Made by a program: the position numbers and the translations under genes
The notes under the pieces: generated by a model
Told to the model about the DNA's origin: nothing
Seen by the model: only the letters and a program-made list of their open reading frames with translations
Database searches by the model: none
Source of the DNA: an uncultured Bacteroidales bacterium
GTDB lineage: Bacteria > Bacteroidota > Bacteroidia > Bacteroidales > UBA932
Assembly (NCBI GenBank): GCA_944322585.1
Contig: CALUPB010000002.1
Span: forward strand, 68,729-132,728
DNA length: 64,000 bases
Direction: 5' to 3'
Shown: in pieces, positions 16,770 to 26,216 of the stretch
How the letters are laid out: every line of letters starts with the position of its first letter
How positions within the stretch are numbered: the stretch's first letter is position 1

Positions 16770-19601
16770 TCATATCCCCATTTTCTCTTTCATGGACCGG
16801 AGCAGGTCGAATGCCTGCAGCGGGGTCAGATTGTTTATGTCGACATTCACAAGGTCATCCCTCAGGGATGACAGCAGAGGGTCATCGAGCTGGAAGAATG
16901 ACAGCTGGAGCGAGCCGTCGCTCTCTATACGCCCCTCCCGGACATTATGCGGCCGGGTCATCCTGTGACGCACTCCGGCCTTTGTAGCTGCCGCTGCGTA
17001 CCGACCGGTATCCGGATGCCCGGCAGTCTGCTCCTGTCCGTTCCCGGCCTGTTCCGCATTCCTGTCCGCCGCATCCGCCGCCTGTTCTCCGTTCCCTGTC
17101 TTCCCCGCAACATCCTGAGACCTGACCACCGGCTGCGTCATGTTTACGTCAGCCCCCCGGTCCGCCTGTTGCACAAGATTGCGTATAGTCCCTTCCTCCA
17201 ATGACTTCAGAGTCTTCTCGGCAGACTCGATCACCTGCCGGGGCATACCCGCCATCCTCGCGACATGAATACCGAAACTGTGGGCGACCCCGCCTTCCTT
17301 CAGTTTCCTGAGAAAGATGACATTCTTGCCTACCTCCTTTACCTCTATATGGTAATTCTTCACCCTTTCGTATATGCCTTCAAGGTCGTTAAGTTCGTGA
17401 TAATGCGTGGCAAAAAGCGTCTTGGCCCCCTGACCGTATTCATGGATATATTCCACGATAGCCCTGGCAATCGACATCCCGTCATAAGTGGAAGTACCCC
17501 TGCCTATCTCGTCCAACAGCACGAGCGAGCGGGGAGACAGGTTGTGAAGTATCATCGAAGTCTCCAGCATCTCCACCATGAATGTGGATTCACCGCGTGA
17601 AATGTTGTCCGAAGCCCCTACACGGGTGAAAATCTTGTCACAATACCCTATCCGGGCCGAAGCGGCAGGCACGAACGAACCCACCTGGGCCATAAGCACG
17701 ATCAGGGCCGTCTGCCTGAGCAGCGCCGACTTACCGGCCATATTCGGTCCTGTCAGGATTATTATCTGCTGCGTTTTGTTGTCCAAATAGACGTCATTCG
17801 GCACGAATTCCTCCCCTGCCGGCATCATGGTCTCTATGACAGGATGGCGGCCTGCCCTGATATCGAGGACATGACTGTCATTCATCTCAGGCCTGCAATA
17901 GCGGTTCTCCACTGCCAGCTGCGCAAAGCCTGCCAGAACATCGAGCCGCGCAAGTATCCGGCAGTTGGACTGGATGGCAGGGATATTCTTCTGGATTTCA
18001 GAGACAAGTCCGGCATAGAGCTCGGCCTCGAGTATATATATCTTCTCTTCGGCGCCGAGTATCTTTTCCTCATATTCTTTCAGTTCCGAAGTAATATATC
18101 TCTCGGCATTCACAAGGGTCTGTTTCCTTATCCATTCAGGCGGGACCTTGTCCTTGTGGGCGTTGCGGACTTCTATGTAATATCCGAAAACATTGTTGTA
18201 GCTTATCTTGAGAGACGGTATCCCCGTCCTTTCGCTCTCCCTCTGCTGGATGGACAGCAGGACCTCCTTGCTGTGGGACGAAATGTCCCGCAGTTCGTCC
18301 AGTTCGCTGTCCACTCCGGACGCTATCACCTGCCCTTTCCCGACAGCAGCAGCCGGATCAGGATGCATTGTCCTTTTCAGCATGGACAGAAGTTCCGCAC
18401 ATCCGTCCAGATGCCCTGTCATGGCATCCAGAGCCTCCACGCCTTTCCCCCGGCACAGTTCCATAACGGGAGCCGTCTGATCAAGCCCCCTGATAAGCTG
18501 CATGACCTCCCGCGGAGCGATTTTGCCGGCAGCCGCCCTCGATATGATCCTTTCAAGATCCCCTATCTCCCCTATATGCTCCTGCAGTTTCTGCAACGGA
18601 GCGCCGTCCCTGGTAAAATACTCCACTACGTCATACCTGCTGCCGAGTTCATCCAGATCCATGACAGGCATTGAAAGCCATGTCCTCAACAGCCTGGCCC
18701 CCATAGGAGAGGAACATTTGTCCATTACGTCCACAAGAGCCACGCCGTCCTTGCCTGCCGAAGAACCGAATATCTCCAGATTGCGGAAAGTGAACCTGTC
18801 CATCCACACAAACCTGTTCTCGTCGATTCTGGATATGGAACAGATATGTTTCAAGCCTGTATGCTGAGTCTGTTCCAGATACACAAGCAAAGCTCCGGCG
18901 GAAATGACGCCCAACGGATATATGTCAATGGCAAAACCCTTGAGGGAATCGACCCCGAGCTGCTTCCTGAGCTTCTCCACCGCATAGTCGTATACAAACG
19001 CCCATTCTTCCAGAGACGAGACGTAATAATTGTCCCCGAACTTCTCTTTCACTCCCTTTTCATATCCTTTAGGGACAAGCAGTTCCTTAGGGGCAAACGA
19101 CGACAGAAGCGTGGCTATATAGTCCAGCGAGCCTTCGGCGACCTGGAAAGTGCCGGTAGAGACATCCAGAAAAGCCGCCCCGCACCTGTCCTTCTCGAAG
19201 GTAAGGCCTGCCAGATAGTTATGCTCTTTCTGCTCCAGGAGCTGGTCGCTGAAGGCAATTCCAGGAGTGACGAGCTCTGTCACACCTCTTTTGACTATCT
19301 TTCTGGTAAGTTTCGGATCTTCCAGCTGGTCACAGACCGCCACCTTGTATCCTGCCCGCACGAGCCGCGGAAGATACATGTCTATGGAATGGTGGGGAAA
19401 GCCGGCAAGCGGCACGGAAGAGGCGGCCCCGTTTGCCCTCTTGGTCAGCACGATACCGAGTACCTTGCTGGTAATCAATGCATCGTCCGCAAAGGTCTCG
19501 TAAAAATCTCCCACACGGAAAAGCAGCACAGCCTCAGGATATTTGGCCTTGACACTGAAATACTGCTTCATCAACGGCGTCTCTACTATCTTGTCTCCCA
19601 T
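16770..19601 (-). CDS. mutS: DNA mismatch repair protein MutS
   Basis: 943 residues from the ATG at 19601 (MGDKIVETPLMKQYF). An in-frame start at 19676 would add 25 residues unlike the family. MutS recognises mismatches and recruits MutL. The mismatch-binding motif shows as LLFRVGDFYETF (Phe-x-Glu). The ATPase has Walker A ILTGPNMAGKSALLRQ and Walker B LVLLDEIGRGTSTYDG. A low-complexity Ala/Gly/Gln/Asp-rich linker of about 80 residues sits between the ATPase and the C-terminal helices (around residues 805-885, e.g. ADRNAEQAGNGQEQTAG). That linker is longer than I would expect for the family. Confidence 0.96.
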   Translation of the reverse strand: MGDKIVETPLMKQYFSVKAKYPEAVLLFRVGDFYETFADDALITSKVLGIVLTKRANGAASSVPLAGFPHHSIDMYLPRLVRAGYKVAVCDQLEDPKLTRKIVKRGVTELVTPGIAFSDQLLEQKEHNYLAGLTFEKDRCGAAFLDVSTGTFQVAEGSLDYIATLLSSFAPKELLVPKGYEKGVKEKFGDNYYVSSLEEWAFVYDYAVEKLRKQLGVDSLKGFAIDIYPLGVISAGALLVYLEQTQHTGLKHICSISRIDENRFVWMDRFTFRNLEIFGSSAGKDGVALVDVMDKCSSPMGARLLRTWLSMPVMDLDELGSRYDVVEYFTRDGAPLQKLQEHIGEIGDLERIISRAAAGKIAPREVMQLIRGLDQTAPVMELCRGKGVEALDAMTGHLDGCAELLSMLKRTMHPDPAAAVGKGQVIASGVDSELDELRDISSHSKEVLLSIQQRESERTGIPSLKISYNNVFGYYIEVRNAHKDKVPPEWIRKQTLVNAERYITSELKEYEEKILGAEEKIYILEAELYAGLVSEIQKNIPAIQSNCRILARLDVLAGFAQLAVENRYCRPEMNDSHVLDIRAGRHPVIETMMPAGEEFVPNDVYLDNKTQQIIILTGPNMAGKSALLRQTALIVLMAQVGSFVPAASARIGYCDKIFTRVGASDNISRGESTFMVEMLETSMILHNLSPRSLVLLDEIGRGTSTYDGMSIARAIVEYIHEYGQGAKTLFATHYHELNDLEGIYERVKNYHIEVKEVGKNVIFLRKLKEGGVAHSFGIHVARMAGMPRQVIESAEKTLKSLEEGTIRNLVQQADRGADVNMTQPVVRSQDVAGKTGNGEQAADAADRNAEQAGNGQEQTAGHPDTGRYAAAATKAGVRHRMTRPHNVREGRIESDGSLQLSFFQLDDPLLSSLRDDLVNVDINNLTPLQAFDLLRSMKEKMGI

Positions 19602-19704
19602 ATATGATGTCTGCCCGGCAGACTTTAATTTATTGAATATATACAATTTATACCAGCATCGGCCTTCAGAGTCCATCCTCAGGGAAACCGACCGCCTATC
19701 TTTG

Positions 19705-19712
19705 CAAAGTTA
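19705..19712 (-). promoter_or_regulatory. Candidate -7 box of mutS
   Basis: The minus strand reads TAACTTTG, matching TAnnTTTG, about 105 bp upstream of the mutS ATG. No good -33 TTTG is present at the normal spacing. Confidence 0.4.
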
Positions 19713-19783
19713 CTCAATTTTTTCATAGATAAAGATTCGGAAGCATTCAAATTTTCGGTGAAAGCCAAAACAGTCCTTAAAAT

Positions 19784-19815
19784 TTTGTCTTTATAAATTT
19801 TATAGGATATTTTTG
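19784..19815 (+). promoter_or_regulatory. Promoter of the glycosyltransferase-yfhO pair
   Basis: TTTG at 19784-19787, a 20-nt spacer and TATTTTTG at 19808-19815, just 15 bp before the ATG at 19831. Both boxes match the Bacteroidota consensus. The very short leader would make the ATG close to the transcript start. Confidence 0.6.
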
Positions 19816-19830
19816 TAAGGAACTTGAGCA

Positions 19831-21174
19831 ATGAACTGGAAACGGATGAAAAGAGTCCTTATAATATCATATTACTGGCCCCCCGCAGGCGGATCCGGAG
19901 TCCAGAGATGGGTTAAATTTTCAAAGTATCTTCCGTCCGAAGGATGGCAGCCTGTCATTTATACCCCCTCCAATCCGGAGCTGATTGCAGAAGATCGCTC
20001 CCTGGCAGACGACATCCCTCCTGAGGCGGAAGTCATCCGGAAACACATATTCGAACCGTACAATGCCTACAGGAAACTGACAGGGAAAACGGGATCCGAA
20101 AGCGGAGAGGTCAATCCGATAAACGCCGGCTCAAAGACCCCATGGCAAAGACTCGCACTGTTCGTAAGGGGGAATTTCTTTATCCCCGACCCGAGATGTT
20201 TCTGGGTGCGCCCGTCCGTCCGTTTCCTGGAAAAATACCTCAAACGGCATCCTGTAGACATCATTGTAAGCACAGGTCCGCCTCATTCCATGCATCTCAT
20301 TGCGATGAAACTTGCCCGGGCCACAGGTCTGCCCTGGGTGGCCGATTTCAGGGATCCGTGGACAAGAATGTTCTATTTCAAGCACCTGTCCCTTACAAGA
20401 TGGGCAATGGGGAGACACAGAAGATTGGAGAAGAAAGTATTGGACAACGCTTCCGTAATCGTAGCCGTATCCCCGCTTGTACAGAAAGAATTCATGGAGA
20501 TGACCGGGACCCGGGTGGAACTCATAACCAACGGCTATGACGAAAGCGATTTCGATGACGCGGTAGTGGAATCCGACGGTTATTTCAACATCACTCACAC
20601 CGGACTTTTTGCCGCTGACGGCAATCCCACCCTCCTGTGGGATATTCTTGCCCGGAAATGCAGGGAAAATCCCGAATTCAACCGGATGCTTCGGATCAGG
20701 CTCGCAGGCAAGACAGACGCTGAAATCATAGAAGCCATAAGGGCTGCCGGACTCGGAGGCCATCTGAGGGACAACGGCTATCAGCCCCACACCGTGGCAG
20801 TAAAGGAACAGAAAAGCGCATCCGTACTGCTGCTTCCGCTCAGAAAGGAGCCGGAATACAAAGCTGTCCTGCCCGGAAAGCTGTTCGAATACCTTGCCGC
20901 AGGAAGGCCCGTACTGGGAATAGGCCAGCCTGACGGAGCCATGGCAATAATTCTGAAAGACACGGGAGCAGGAACCGTCGCCGACTGGAACGACTGCGAA
21001 ACGATGTCCGGTTTTATCGACGGTTGCTGGAAACGCTTTCAGGAAGACAGCCCGGATGCCGGCACGGAGAATATTTCGGCATATTCGAGAAAAAACCTTA
21101 CCGCGCGGATGGCCCGTCTTCTGGACTCCCTGACCGGAAATGCCTGCAGCCGTCCTGCCGGTGAAGGGATATAA
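19831..21174 (+). CDS. Glycosyltransferase family 4-like protein
   Basis: 447 residues with a GT-B fold. The N-terminal donor-loop motif is YYWPPAGGSGVQRWVKFSKY, common in GT4-like enzymes. The C-terminal half has LPLRKEPEYKAVLPGKLFEYLAAGRPVLG, with the E-x7-E type nucleotide-sugar-binding region (GKLFEYLAAGRPVL). It is cytoplasmic or membrane-associated and probably builds a surface glycan or O-glycan; acceptor and sugar are unknown. An alternative start lies at codon 6. The YfhO gene follows 16 bp downstream. Confidence 0.85.
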   Translation: MNWKRMKRVLIISYYWPPAGGSGVQRWVKFSKYLPSEGWQPVIYTPSNPELIAEDRSLADDIPPEAEVIRKHIFEPYNAYRKLTGKTGSESGEVNPINAGSKTPWQRLALFVRGNFFIPDPRCFWVRPSVRFLEKYLKRHPVDIIVSTGPPHSMHLIAMKLARATGLPWVADFRDPWTRMFYFKHLSLTRWAMGRHRRLEKKVLDNASVIVAVSPLVQKEFMEMTGTRVELITNGYDESDFDDAVVESDGYFNITHTGLFAADGNPTLLWDILARKCRENPEFNRMLRIRLAGKTDAEIIEAIRAAGLGGHLRDNGYQPHTVAVKEQKSASVLLLPLRKEPEYKAVLPGKLFEYLAAGRPVLGIGQPDGAMAIILKDTGAGTVADWNDCETMSGFIDGCWKRFQEDSPDAGTENISAYSRKNLTARMARLLDSLTGNACSRPAGEGI

Positions 21175-21190
21175 TGAAACGATTGTCAAT

Positions 21191-23941
21191 ATGAAATACA
21201 GCAAGACTTTAAGAGAAATCATAGTTTACGCGGGAATAGCGGTCCTGTTCCTGGTTCTGGCATATGCCTTCGTACCGGAAGTGCTTTCAGGGAAAGTGGT
21301 AAACCAGTCCGACACTTCCGCCTGGAAAGGGATGACACACGAGATATCGGAACACAATGCCGCCCATCCGGACGACAAGACCCTGTGGACGAATTCCATG
21401 TTCGGTGGGATGCCGACAGTAGCCATGTATGACGAATTCCACGGGGACTGGACAAATCCGTTGTACAAAGTCCTGATGACAGGCGCGAGACCGGCCAATT
21501 TCCTGTTCATTTCGCTGATAGGAGGCTTTCTGCTGATGCTGGCTTTCGGAGTGAACCGGTTCCTCGCCATCGCCGGGGCCATCGCCATTACCTTCTGTTC
21601 ATACAACCTGCAGATCATCCAGGTCGGGCACAATACGAAAATGCAGGCAATTGCATTCATGCCATGGGTGCTTGCCGGAATAGTATTCACATACAGAAGC
21701 GCTCTCGAAACATACCGTAAGGCCGGACAGGCGGGCATGTCCGGACGGAAAGCCGCAAGTCAGATCGGGACAGATGCACCGGACGACGGCCATATTGCTG
21801 CGGACAAATCCGGAACATGGAAGGAATGGCTGCCGAAGACCGTGCTCGGAGCCATATTGTTCGCCCTTGCCCTGAGTTTCCAGATAAAGGCGAACCATCC
21901 GCAGATAACATATTATCTGGCAATAATAATTTTCATCTACGCCATCACCCTGTTCGTCTGGCTATGTTCGGACCGGGACAGGCGCAGGCTTCTCGGAAGG
22001 TTTCTTATCACATCCGTCCTCCTGCTCGTCATAGGAGGGACAGGAATATGCACGAACCTCAACAAACTCATACCCACCTACAGATACTCGGAGTACACCA
22101 TGCGCGGAGGGTCGGAACTTTCTCCGGACTCCGAATCCCACAATGACGAAGGGCTCGATCTCGATTACGCAACCGCATGGTCCTACGGCATAGAGGAGAC
22201 TCCAAACCTCCTGATACCCGACTTCAACGGCGGAGCATCTTCGGGAGAACTCAAAGGTCGCAGTTCCGAGACCTACAGACTGCTTCAGAGGGCCGGACAG
22301 ACAGGATTGGACAGCATAATGAAATCCCTGCCGCTCTATTGGGGCCCGCAGCCTTTCACGGCAGGACCGATGTACATGGGGGCCGTCACCATATTCCTGT
22401 TCGTTCTCGGCCTTTGCCTGTACAGGGGCAAGGAAAAATGGTGGCTGCTTGCCGCCACTGTCATAGCGATACTGCTTGCATGGGGGAGCCATTTCATGTG
22501 GTTCACCAAGCTGTGGTTCGAATATGCGCCGATGTACAACAAGTTTCGTACTGTGTCGATGGCTCTTGTCTTACTCCAGGTCACGCTCCCGATACTCGGC
22601 TTCATCGTCCTTGACAGGATACTGAAAGGGGACTACAATTCCGAAGCCGTATTGAGCTCCACTGGAATAGCCTTTGCCGTCACCGCCGGATTCTGTTTCA
22701 TCTGCATCCTGTTCCCGGGACTGGCCGGAGATTTCAGAGGCGCAGCCGACGCGCAGATGCCGGAAATGCTTTCGGATGCGCTTGCCGCCGACAGGAGAGG
22801 GCTTTTGGTGTCGGATGCCTGGAGATCATTCATCCTGATTGCACTGACTGTCATCCTGCTGGCATATCTTTTCCTGTCGAAGAAAATGTCCTCTTCCGCC
22901 CGCGGAGGCATTGCCGCCGGGGTTATCTGCCTGATGGTGCTTTTCGATCTCTGGGGTGTAGGAAAGAGATACCTCAACAGCGACCATTTCATCTCGAAAA
23001 GGGATTTCAGCGGACAGTTCACACCGAGAACGGTAGACAAGATGATCCTCGAAGACACTGACCCCGACTACCGTGTCCTCGACATCAGCGTCAACACTTT
23101 CAATGATGCTTTCCCGAGCTATTTCCACAAGTGCATAGGCGGATACAGCCCGGCAAAACTGCAGAGATACCAGGATCTGATAGACAGGTATATCAGCGGA
23201 GAAATCAATTCTGTCATCAGTACCGTCAACGAGGAACAGACCGTCAGTGGGACAGAGGAAAACCTTCCGTATCTGCCTGTCCTTTCGATGCTGAACGGGA
23301 AATATATAATCGTGGGCGAAGACTTCCCTCCTGTTGTCAACCGCCACGCATTCGGCAATGCCTGGTTTGTGGACAAATTCGTGACAGCAAGGACTCCGGA
23401 TGAGGAGATTGCCATGCTCGGGAAGGTCGATCTTCACGATACGGCTGTCATCGGGAATGACTTCCAATGGGCACAACAGTCCGGAGTCTGGTCTGGAAAT
23501 CCCGACATGAAGGAAAGCATCGATGACTCCGAAGACTATATCCGGATGACGCATTATGCCCCTAACGAGCTCAGGTACCGGTACAGGGCAGGTAGCGACA
23601 GAGCCGTGCTGTTCAGTGAAATATACTATCCTGAAGGATGGACTCTCACTCTATACAGGGACAGCAGTCCGGACAGTGCCGCATCAGGCACAGACGGTGC
23701 ATCCGGCATTTCACAGGAAGCCGGGACTGCCAGGGCAGACATTGCCCTGTTCAGGGCCGACTGGATACTGCGCGGCGCCATACTGCCTGCAGGTGAAGGG
23801 GAACTCGTAATGCGTTTCGACCCGCCGTCATACAGGACAGGAGAAACACTTTCCCGCGCATCTTCCATCACCCTCCTGATACTGCTCCTGCTCTCTTCCG
23901 GAGGTCTTGCCATCATCGGCAACAGGAAAAAATCATTATGA
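21191..23941 (+). CDS. YfhO-family polytopic membrane protein
   Basis: 916 residues from the ATG at 21191, which leaves a 16-bp gap to the glycosyltransferase; an in-frame start at 21140 overlaps that gene. About 12-13 hydrophobic helices are visible, from IIVYAGIAVLFLVLAYAFVP to SITLLILLLLSSGGLAIIG. A large extracytoplasmic loop follows the first helix (VVNQSDTSAWKGM, MFGGMPT), and a C-terminal soluble part contains LFSEIYYPEGW. YfhO proteins are GT-C-like and involved in lipoteichoic acid or surface glycosylation in Firmicutes; in Bacteroidota the role is open. The pairing with a glycosyltransferase suggests a lipid-linked sugar step. Confidence 0.88.
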   Translation: MKYSKTLREIIVYAGIAVLFLVLAYAFVPEVLSGKVVNQSDTSAWKGMTHEISEHNAAHPDDKTLWTNSMFGGMPTVAMYDEFHGDWTNPLYKVLMTGARPANFLFISLIGGFLLMLAFGVNRFLAIAGAIAITFCSYNLQIIQVGHNTKMQAIAFMPWVLAGIVFTYRSALETYRKAGQAGMSGRKAASQIGTDAPDDGHIAADKSGTWKEWLPKTVLGAILFALALSFQIKANHPQITYYLAIIIFIYAITLFVWLCSDRDRRRLLGRFLITSVLLLVIGGTGICTNLNKLIPTYRYSEYTMRGGSELSPDSESHNDEGLDLDYATAWSYGIEETPNLLIPDFNGGASSGELKGRSSETYRLLQRAGQTGLDSIMKSLPLYWGPQPFTAGPMYMGAVTIFLFVLGLCLYRGKEKWWLLAATVIAILLAWGSHFMWFTKLWFEYAPMYNKFRTVSMALVLLQVTLPILGFIVLDRILKGDYNSEAVLSSTGIAFAVTAGFCFICILFPGLAGDFRGAADAQMPEMLSDALAADRRGLLVSDAWRSFILIALTVILLAYLFLSKKMSSSARGGIAAGVICLMVLFDLWGVGKRYLNSDHFISKRDFSGQFTPRTVDKMILEDTDPDYRVLDISVNTFNDAFPSYFHKCIGGYSPAKLQRYQDLIDRYISGEINSVISTVNEEQTVSGTEENLPYLPVLSMLNGKYIIVGEDFPPVVNRHAFGNAWFVDKFVTARTPDEEIAMLGKVDLHDTAVIGNDFQWAQQSGVWSGNPDMKESIDDSEDYIRMTHYAPNELRYRYRAGSDRAVLFSEIYYPEGWTLTLYRDSSPDSAASGTDGASGISQEAGTARADIALFRADWILRGAILPAGEGELVMRFDPPSYRTGETLSRASSITLLILLLLSSGGLAIIGNRKKSL

Positions 23942-24009
23942 CGGAAATCTGAAACCCACCATACAGTTACGCAATTCAATCTCTCCGGACATGTCGCCGA
24001 GACTTCCGG

Positions 24010-25059
24010 TTAATCTTCATCCGGCTGTTTCTGAGCCACAAGGGCGATGGAAAGCTCGTACAGGAGATAAAGCGGAATAAATACGAGAGAGAGGGTGAAC
24101 GGATCCCCTGTCGGAGTGATGACAGCGGCAAGGACAAGCAGGGCCACAACTGCATATTTGCGGAATTTCCTGAGCATATCCTTATGTATCAGCCCCAGCT
24201 TGGAAAGTATCCACGCGAGCAGCGGCAGTTCGAACACGACACCCATGACGAAAATCATCATGATGAAGATGCCGATATACGAATTGAGGTTGATCTGGTT
24301 CACCACAAGGTCGCTCGCACTGATCTGATATTCCACAAGAAACCTGAATGTAAACGGGAATACGATACAGTATCCCACCGCACATCCGAGATAAAACATC
24401 CCCGTGCCCATGACAAACGCCGTCCTCATGCTTGAAACCTCCTTTGGGAAAAGGGCGGGGCGGATAAACTTCCATATCTCATATATCAGATACGGGAATA
24501 CAAGCACAAGGGCCAGCCAGAAAGAAGTGCTGATATGCGTCATGAACTGGGAGGCCACGTTGATATTGATTATGGAAACCGAGAAATCTTGATCCCCGAA
24601 ATCCGGCAGGAACGGAATCCTTGTCCCCAACGACGCAAAGAACCTGTACAGGAAGAAATCGGATGTCGTGGGGCCGAGAATGAAAGAATCAAAAACATAA
24701 GGCATGGCAATGAAAGCCGCCACTACCAAAACCGCAAGAACGACAGCCACCCGGACAAGAACCCACCTCAAGGCCTCGAGATGACCCCAGAAAGACATCT
24801 CCACTTCCGCTTCATTGACTTCCTCTTCATCATCGTCATCTCCCGCAGTCCTTTTCTCCGCTCCGGCATCATAGCCGGATTTCCCTTCCGCCTCATCATT
24901 ATTCCGCCCGTGGTCCCTGCCATCACCGCCGTCCTTCCCGACGGAAGACTTCTCTGCAACCTCATTATCCATACCGGCCACGGTATCATGCCGTTCCTGC
25001 ACGGAAGCATTGTCTCCGGCTTCCACTATGTCCGTATTCTTTTCTTCAGTAGGGGTCAT
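24010..25059 (-). CDS. tatC: Sec-independent protein translocase TatC with long acidic N-terminal extension
   Basis: 349 residues from the ATG at 25059, supported by a -7 box about 100 bp upstream. TatC is the receptor for twin-arginine signals. The core starts near residue 88 (MSFWGHLEALRW) and has six membrane helices, e.g. VLAVLVVAAFIAMPYVFDSF, WLALVLVFPYLIYEIWKFI and FELPLLAWILSKLGLI. The conserved first cytoplasmic loop with HLEALR is present. About 87 residues precede it, rich in Asp/Glu/Gly (GDDDDEEEVNEAEVE). This is far longer than the usual TatC N-terminus. Tat substrates and TatA are encoded just upstream at 26.2-27.9 kb. Confidence 0.93.
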   Translation of the reverse strand: MTPTEEKNTDIVEAGDNASVQERHDTVAGMDNEVAEKSSVGKDGGDGRDHGRNNDEAEGKSGYDAGAEKRTAGDDDDEEEVNEAEVEMSFWGHLEALRWVLVRVAVVLAVLVVAAFIAMPYVFDSFILGPTTSDFFLYRFFASLGTRIPFLPDFGDQDFSVSIININVASQFMTHISTSFWLALVLVFPYLIYEIWKFIRPALFPKEVSSMRTAFVMGTGMFYLGCAVGYCIVFPFTFRFLVEYQISASDLVVNQINLNSYIGIFIMMIFVMGVVFELPLLAWILSKLGLIHKDMLRKFRKYAVVALLVLAAVITPTGDPFTLSLVFIPLYLLYELSIALVAQKQPDED

Positions 25060-25155
25060 GTCCAAACAATTAGCGCATGTCCGGCACATCGGTCTCTCAG
25101 GCGCTCCGCGAATCCGGACAGCCGCCCGATTTCCACTTGCCGGACAAATGAAATG

Positions 25156-25163
25156 CAAAAATA
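25156..25163 (-). promoter_or_regulatory. -7 box of tatC
   Basis: The minus strand reads TATTTTTG, an exact TAnnTTTG. It lies about 100 bp upstream of the ATG at 25059 and would overlap the longer in-frame start at 25158, which supports the shorter start. No exact TTTG is found at -33. Confidence 0.5.
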
Positions 25164-25263
25164 GAAAAATTTCCCGAACTATGCAGATGCACCCGAATCT
25201 CCTGCAGACAGAAACCGTTGCGGACCGCAGAAGAAATGTCAGGCATCCGGGACATGACGAAAG

Positions 25264-25293
25264 AGGGCGGCCCCGTCAGTCCGGAGCCGCCCT
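25264..25293 (-). terminator. Terminator hairpin after the DUF1080 gene
   Basis: AGGGCGGC (25264-25271) and GCCGCCCT (25286-25293) form a strong 8-bp GC stem with a 14-nt loop, 28 bp past the stop of the DUF1080 gene on its coding strand. It separates that operon from tatC. Confidence 0.7.
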
Positions 25294-25320
25294 ACAATCC
25301 ATACGTTCATATGAAAGCCG

Positions 25321-26190
25321 TCAGTCCATAACCTTCACGCGGATATTCTTGTACCATACATCGTCACCATGATCCTGGAAACCGATATATCCTTCATGGT
25401 TGTCCCCACCGCAGTTGTTCAGAAGCTCGAAGGCAAGAGGCCATTTCTCCTGGCTGAACTTGCTGGCCTGAAGCATGTCAGTCCACTGAGGAGTCCACAG
25501 ATGATATTCAACAACGTTTGCACCGTTCTGGCCATGGATTACAGTACCCTTGTAGACCATGATCTTTCCGTGGTTCCACTCGCCGTAAGGCTTTGCGTTC
25601 TGAGGCTTTGCAGGTATCATGTCATACAGGGAAGCGGACTTCCTGTTACCGTCTATACCAAGCTGTGCATCAGGATGGTTCTCGTTGTCAAGCACCTGAT
25701 ACTCCGGAGCGGAGATATAGATCGGCTCGTAAACATCCTGACCGTCCTTCTTTGTGGTAACTTCCTGTGCGAGATAAAGCACACCTGAATTGCCGCCCTT
25801 TGAGACCTTCCAGTCGAACTCAAGAGTGAAATTCTTGAACTTGTGGGCAAAGATAAGGTCTCCGCCCTCACCTGTCTGTGCCTCTCCACCGCCTGAACCG
25901 GTGAACTTGATGGCACCGTCCTCTACTGACCACCTTGACGTAGCGACATCCTTGCCGTATGTCCTCCATCCGGTCAGATCCTTGCCGTTGAAGATGATAT
26001 AATATCCGTCCGCATCCTTTTCAAGGGTTGCGAGATCCACCTGAGGCTTGTCCACGACAGTGTACTCAGGAGCCCCGGATTTGGTTTCAGGAGCCGCGGC
26101 CTCGCCTTTCTTGGCGTTGTTCTGGCAGCTGCAGGAAGCAAGTGCAACGACTGCCGCCGACATAGCTGCAAAAGTCAAAATCTTTTTCAT
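25321..26190 (-). CDS. DUF1080 lipoprotein (3-keto-disaccharide hydrolase family)
   Basis: 289 residues with a lipoprotein signal (lipobox LASC) and a single DUF1080 jelly-roll domain. Typical motifs: IIFNGKDLTGWRTYG, WSVEDGAIKFTG, LEFDWKVSKGGNSGVLYLAQ, EYQVLDNENHPDA, and GYIGFQDHGDDVWYKNIRV at the end. Family members hydrolyse 3-keto glycosides made by Gfo/Idh/MocA oxidoreductases, and such an oxidoreductase gene ends 26 bp upstream in the same operon. That pairing supports a keto-glycoside cleavage role. It acts in the periplasm or at the outer membrane. Confidence 0.88.
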   Translation of the reverse strand: MKKILTFAAMSAAVVALASCSCQNNAKKGEAAAPETKSGAPEYTVVDKPQVDLATLEKDADGYYIIFNGKDLTGWRTYGKDVATSRWSVEDGAIKFTGSGGGEAQTGEGGDLIFAHKFKNFTLEFDWKVSKGGNSGVLYLAQEVTTKKDGQDVYEPIYISAPEYQVLDNENHPDAQLGIDGNRKSASLYDMIPAKPQNAKPYGEWNHGKIMVYKGTVIHGQNGANVVEYHLWTPQWTDMLQASKFSQEKWPLAFELLNNCGGDNHEGYIGFQDHGDDVWYKNIRVKVMD

Positions 26191-26216
26191 AATACTTTAT
26201 AGGTTTTTAATGGATT

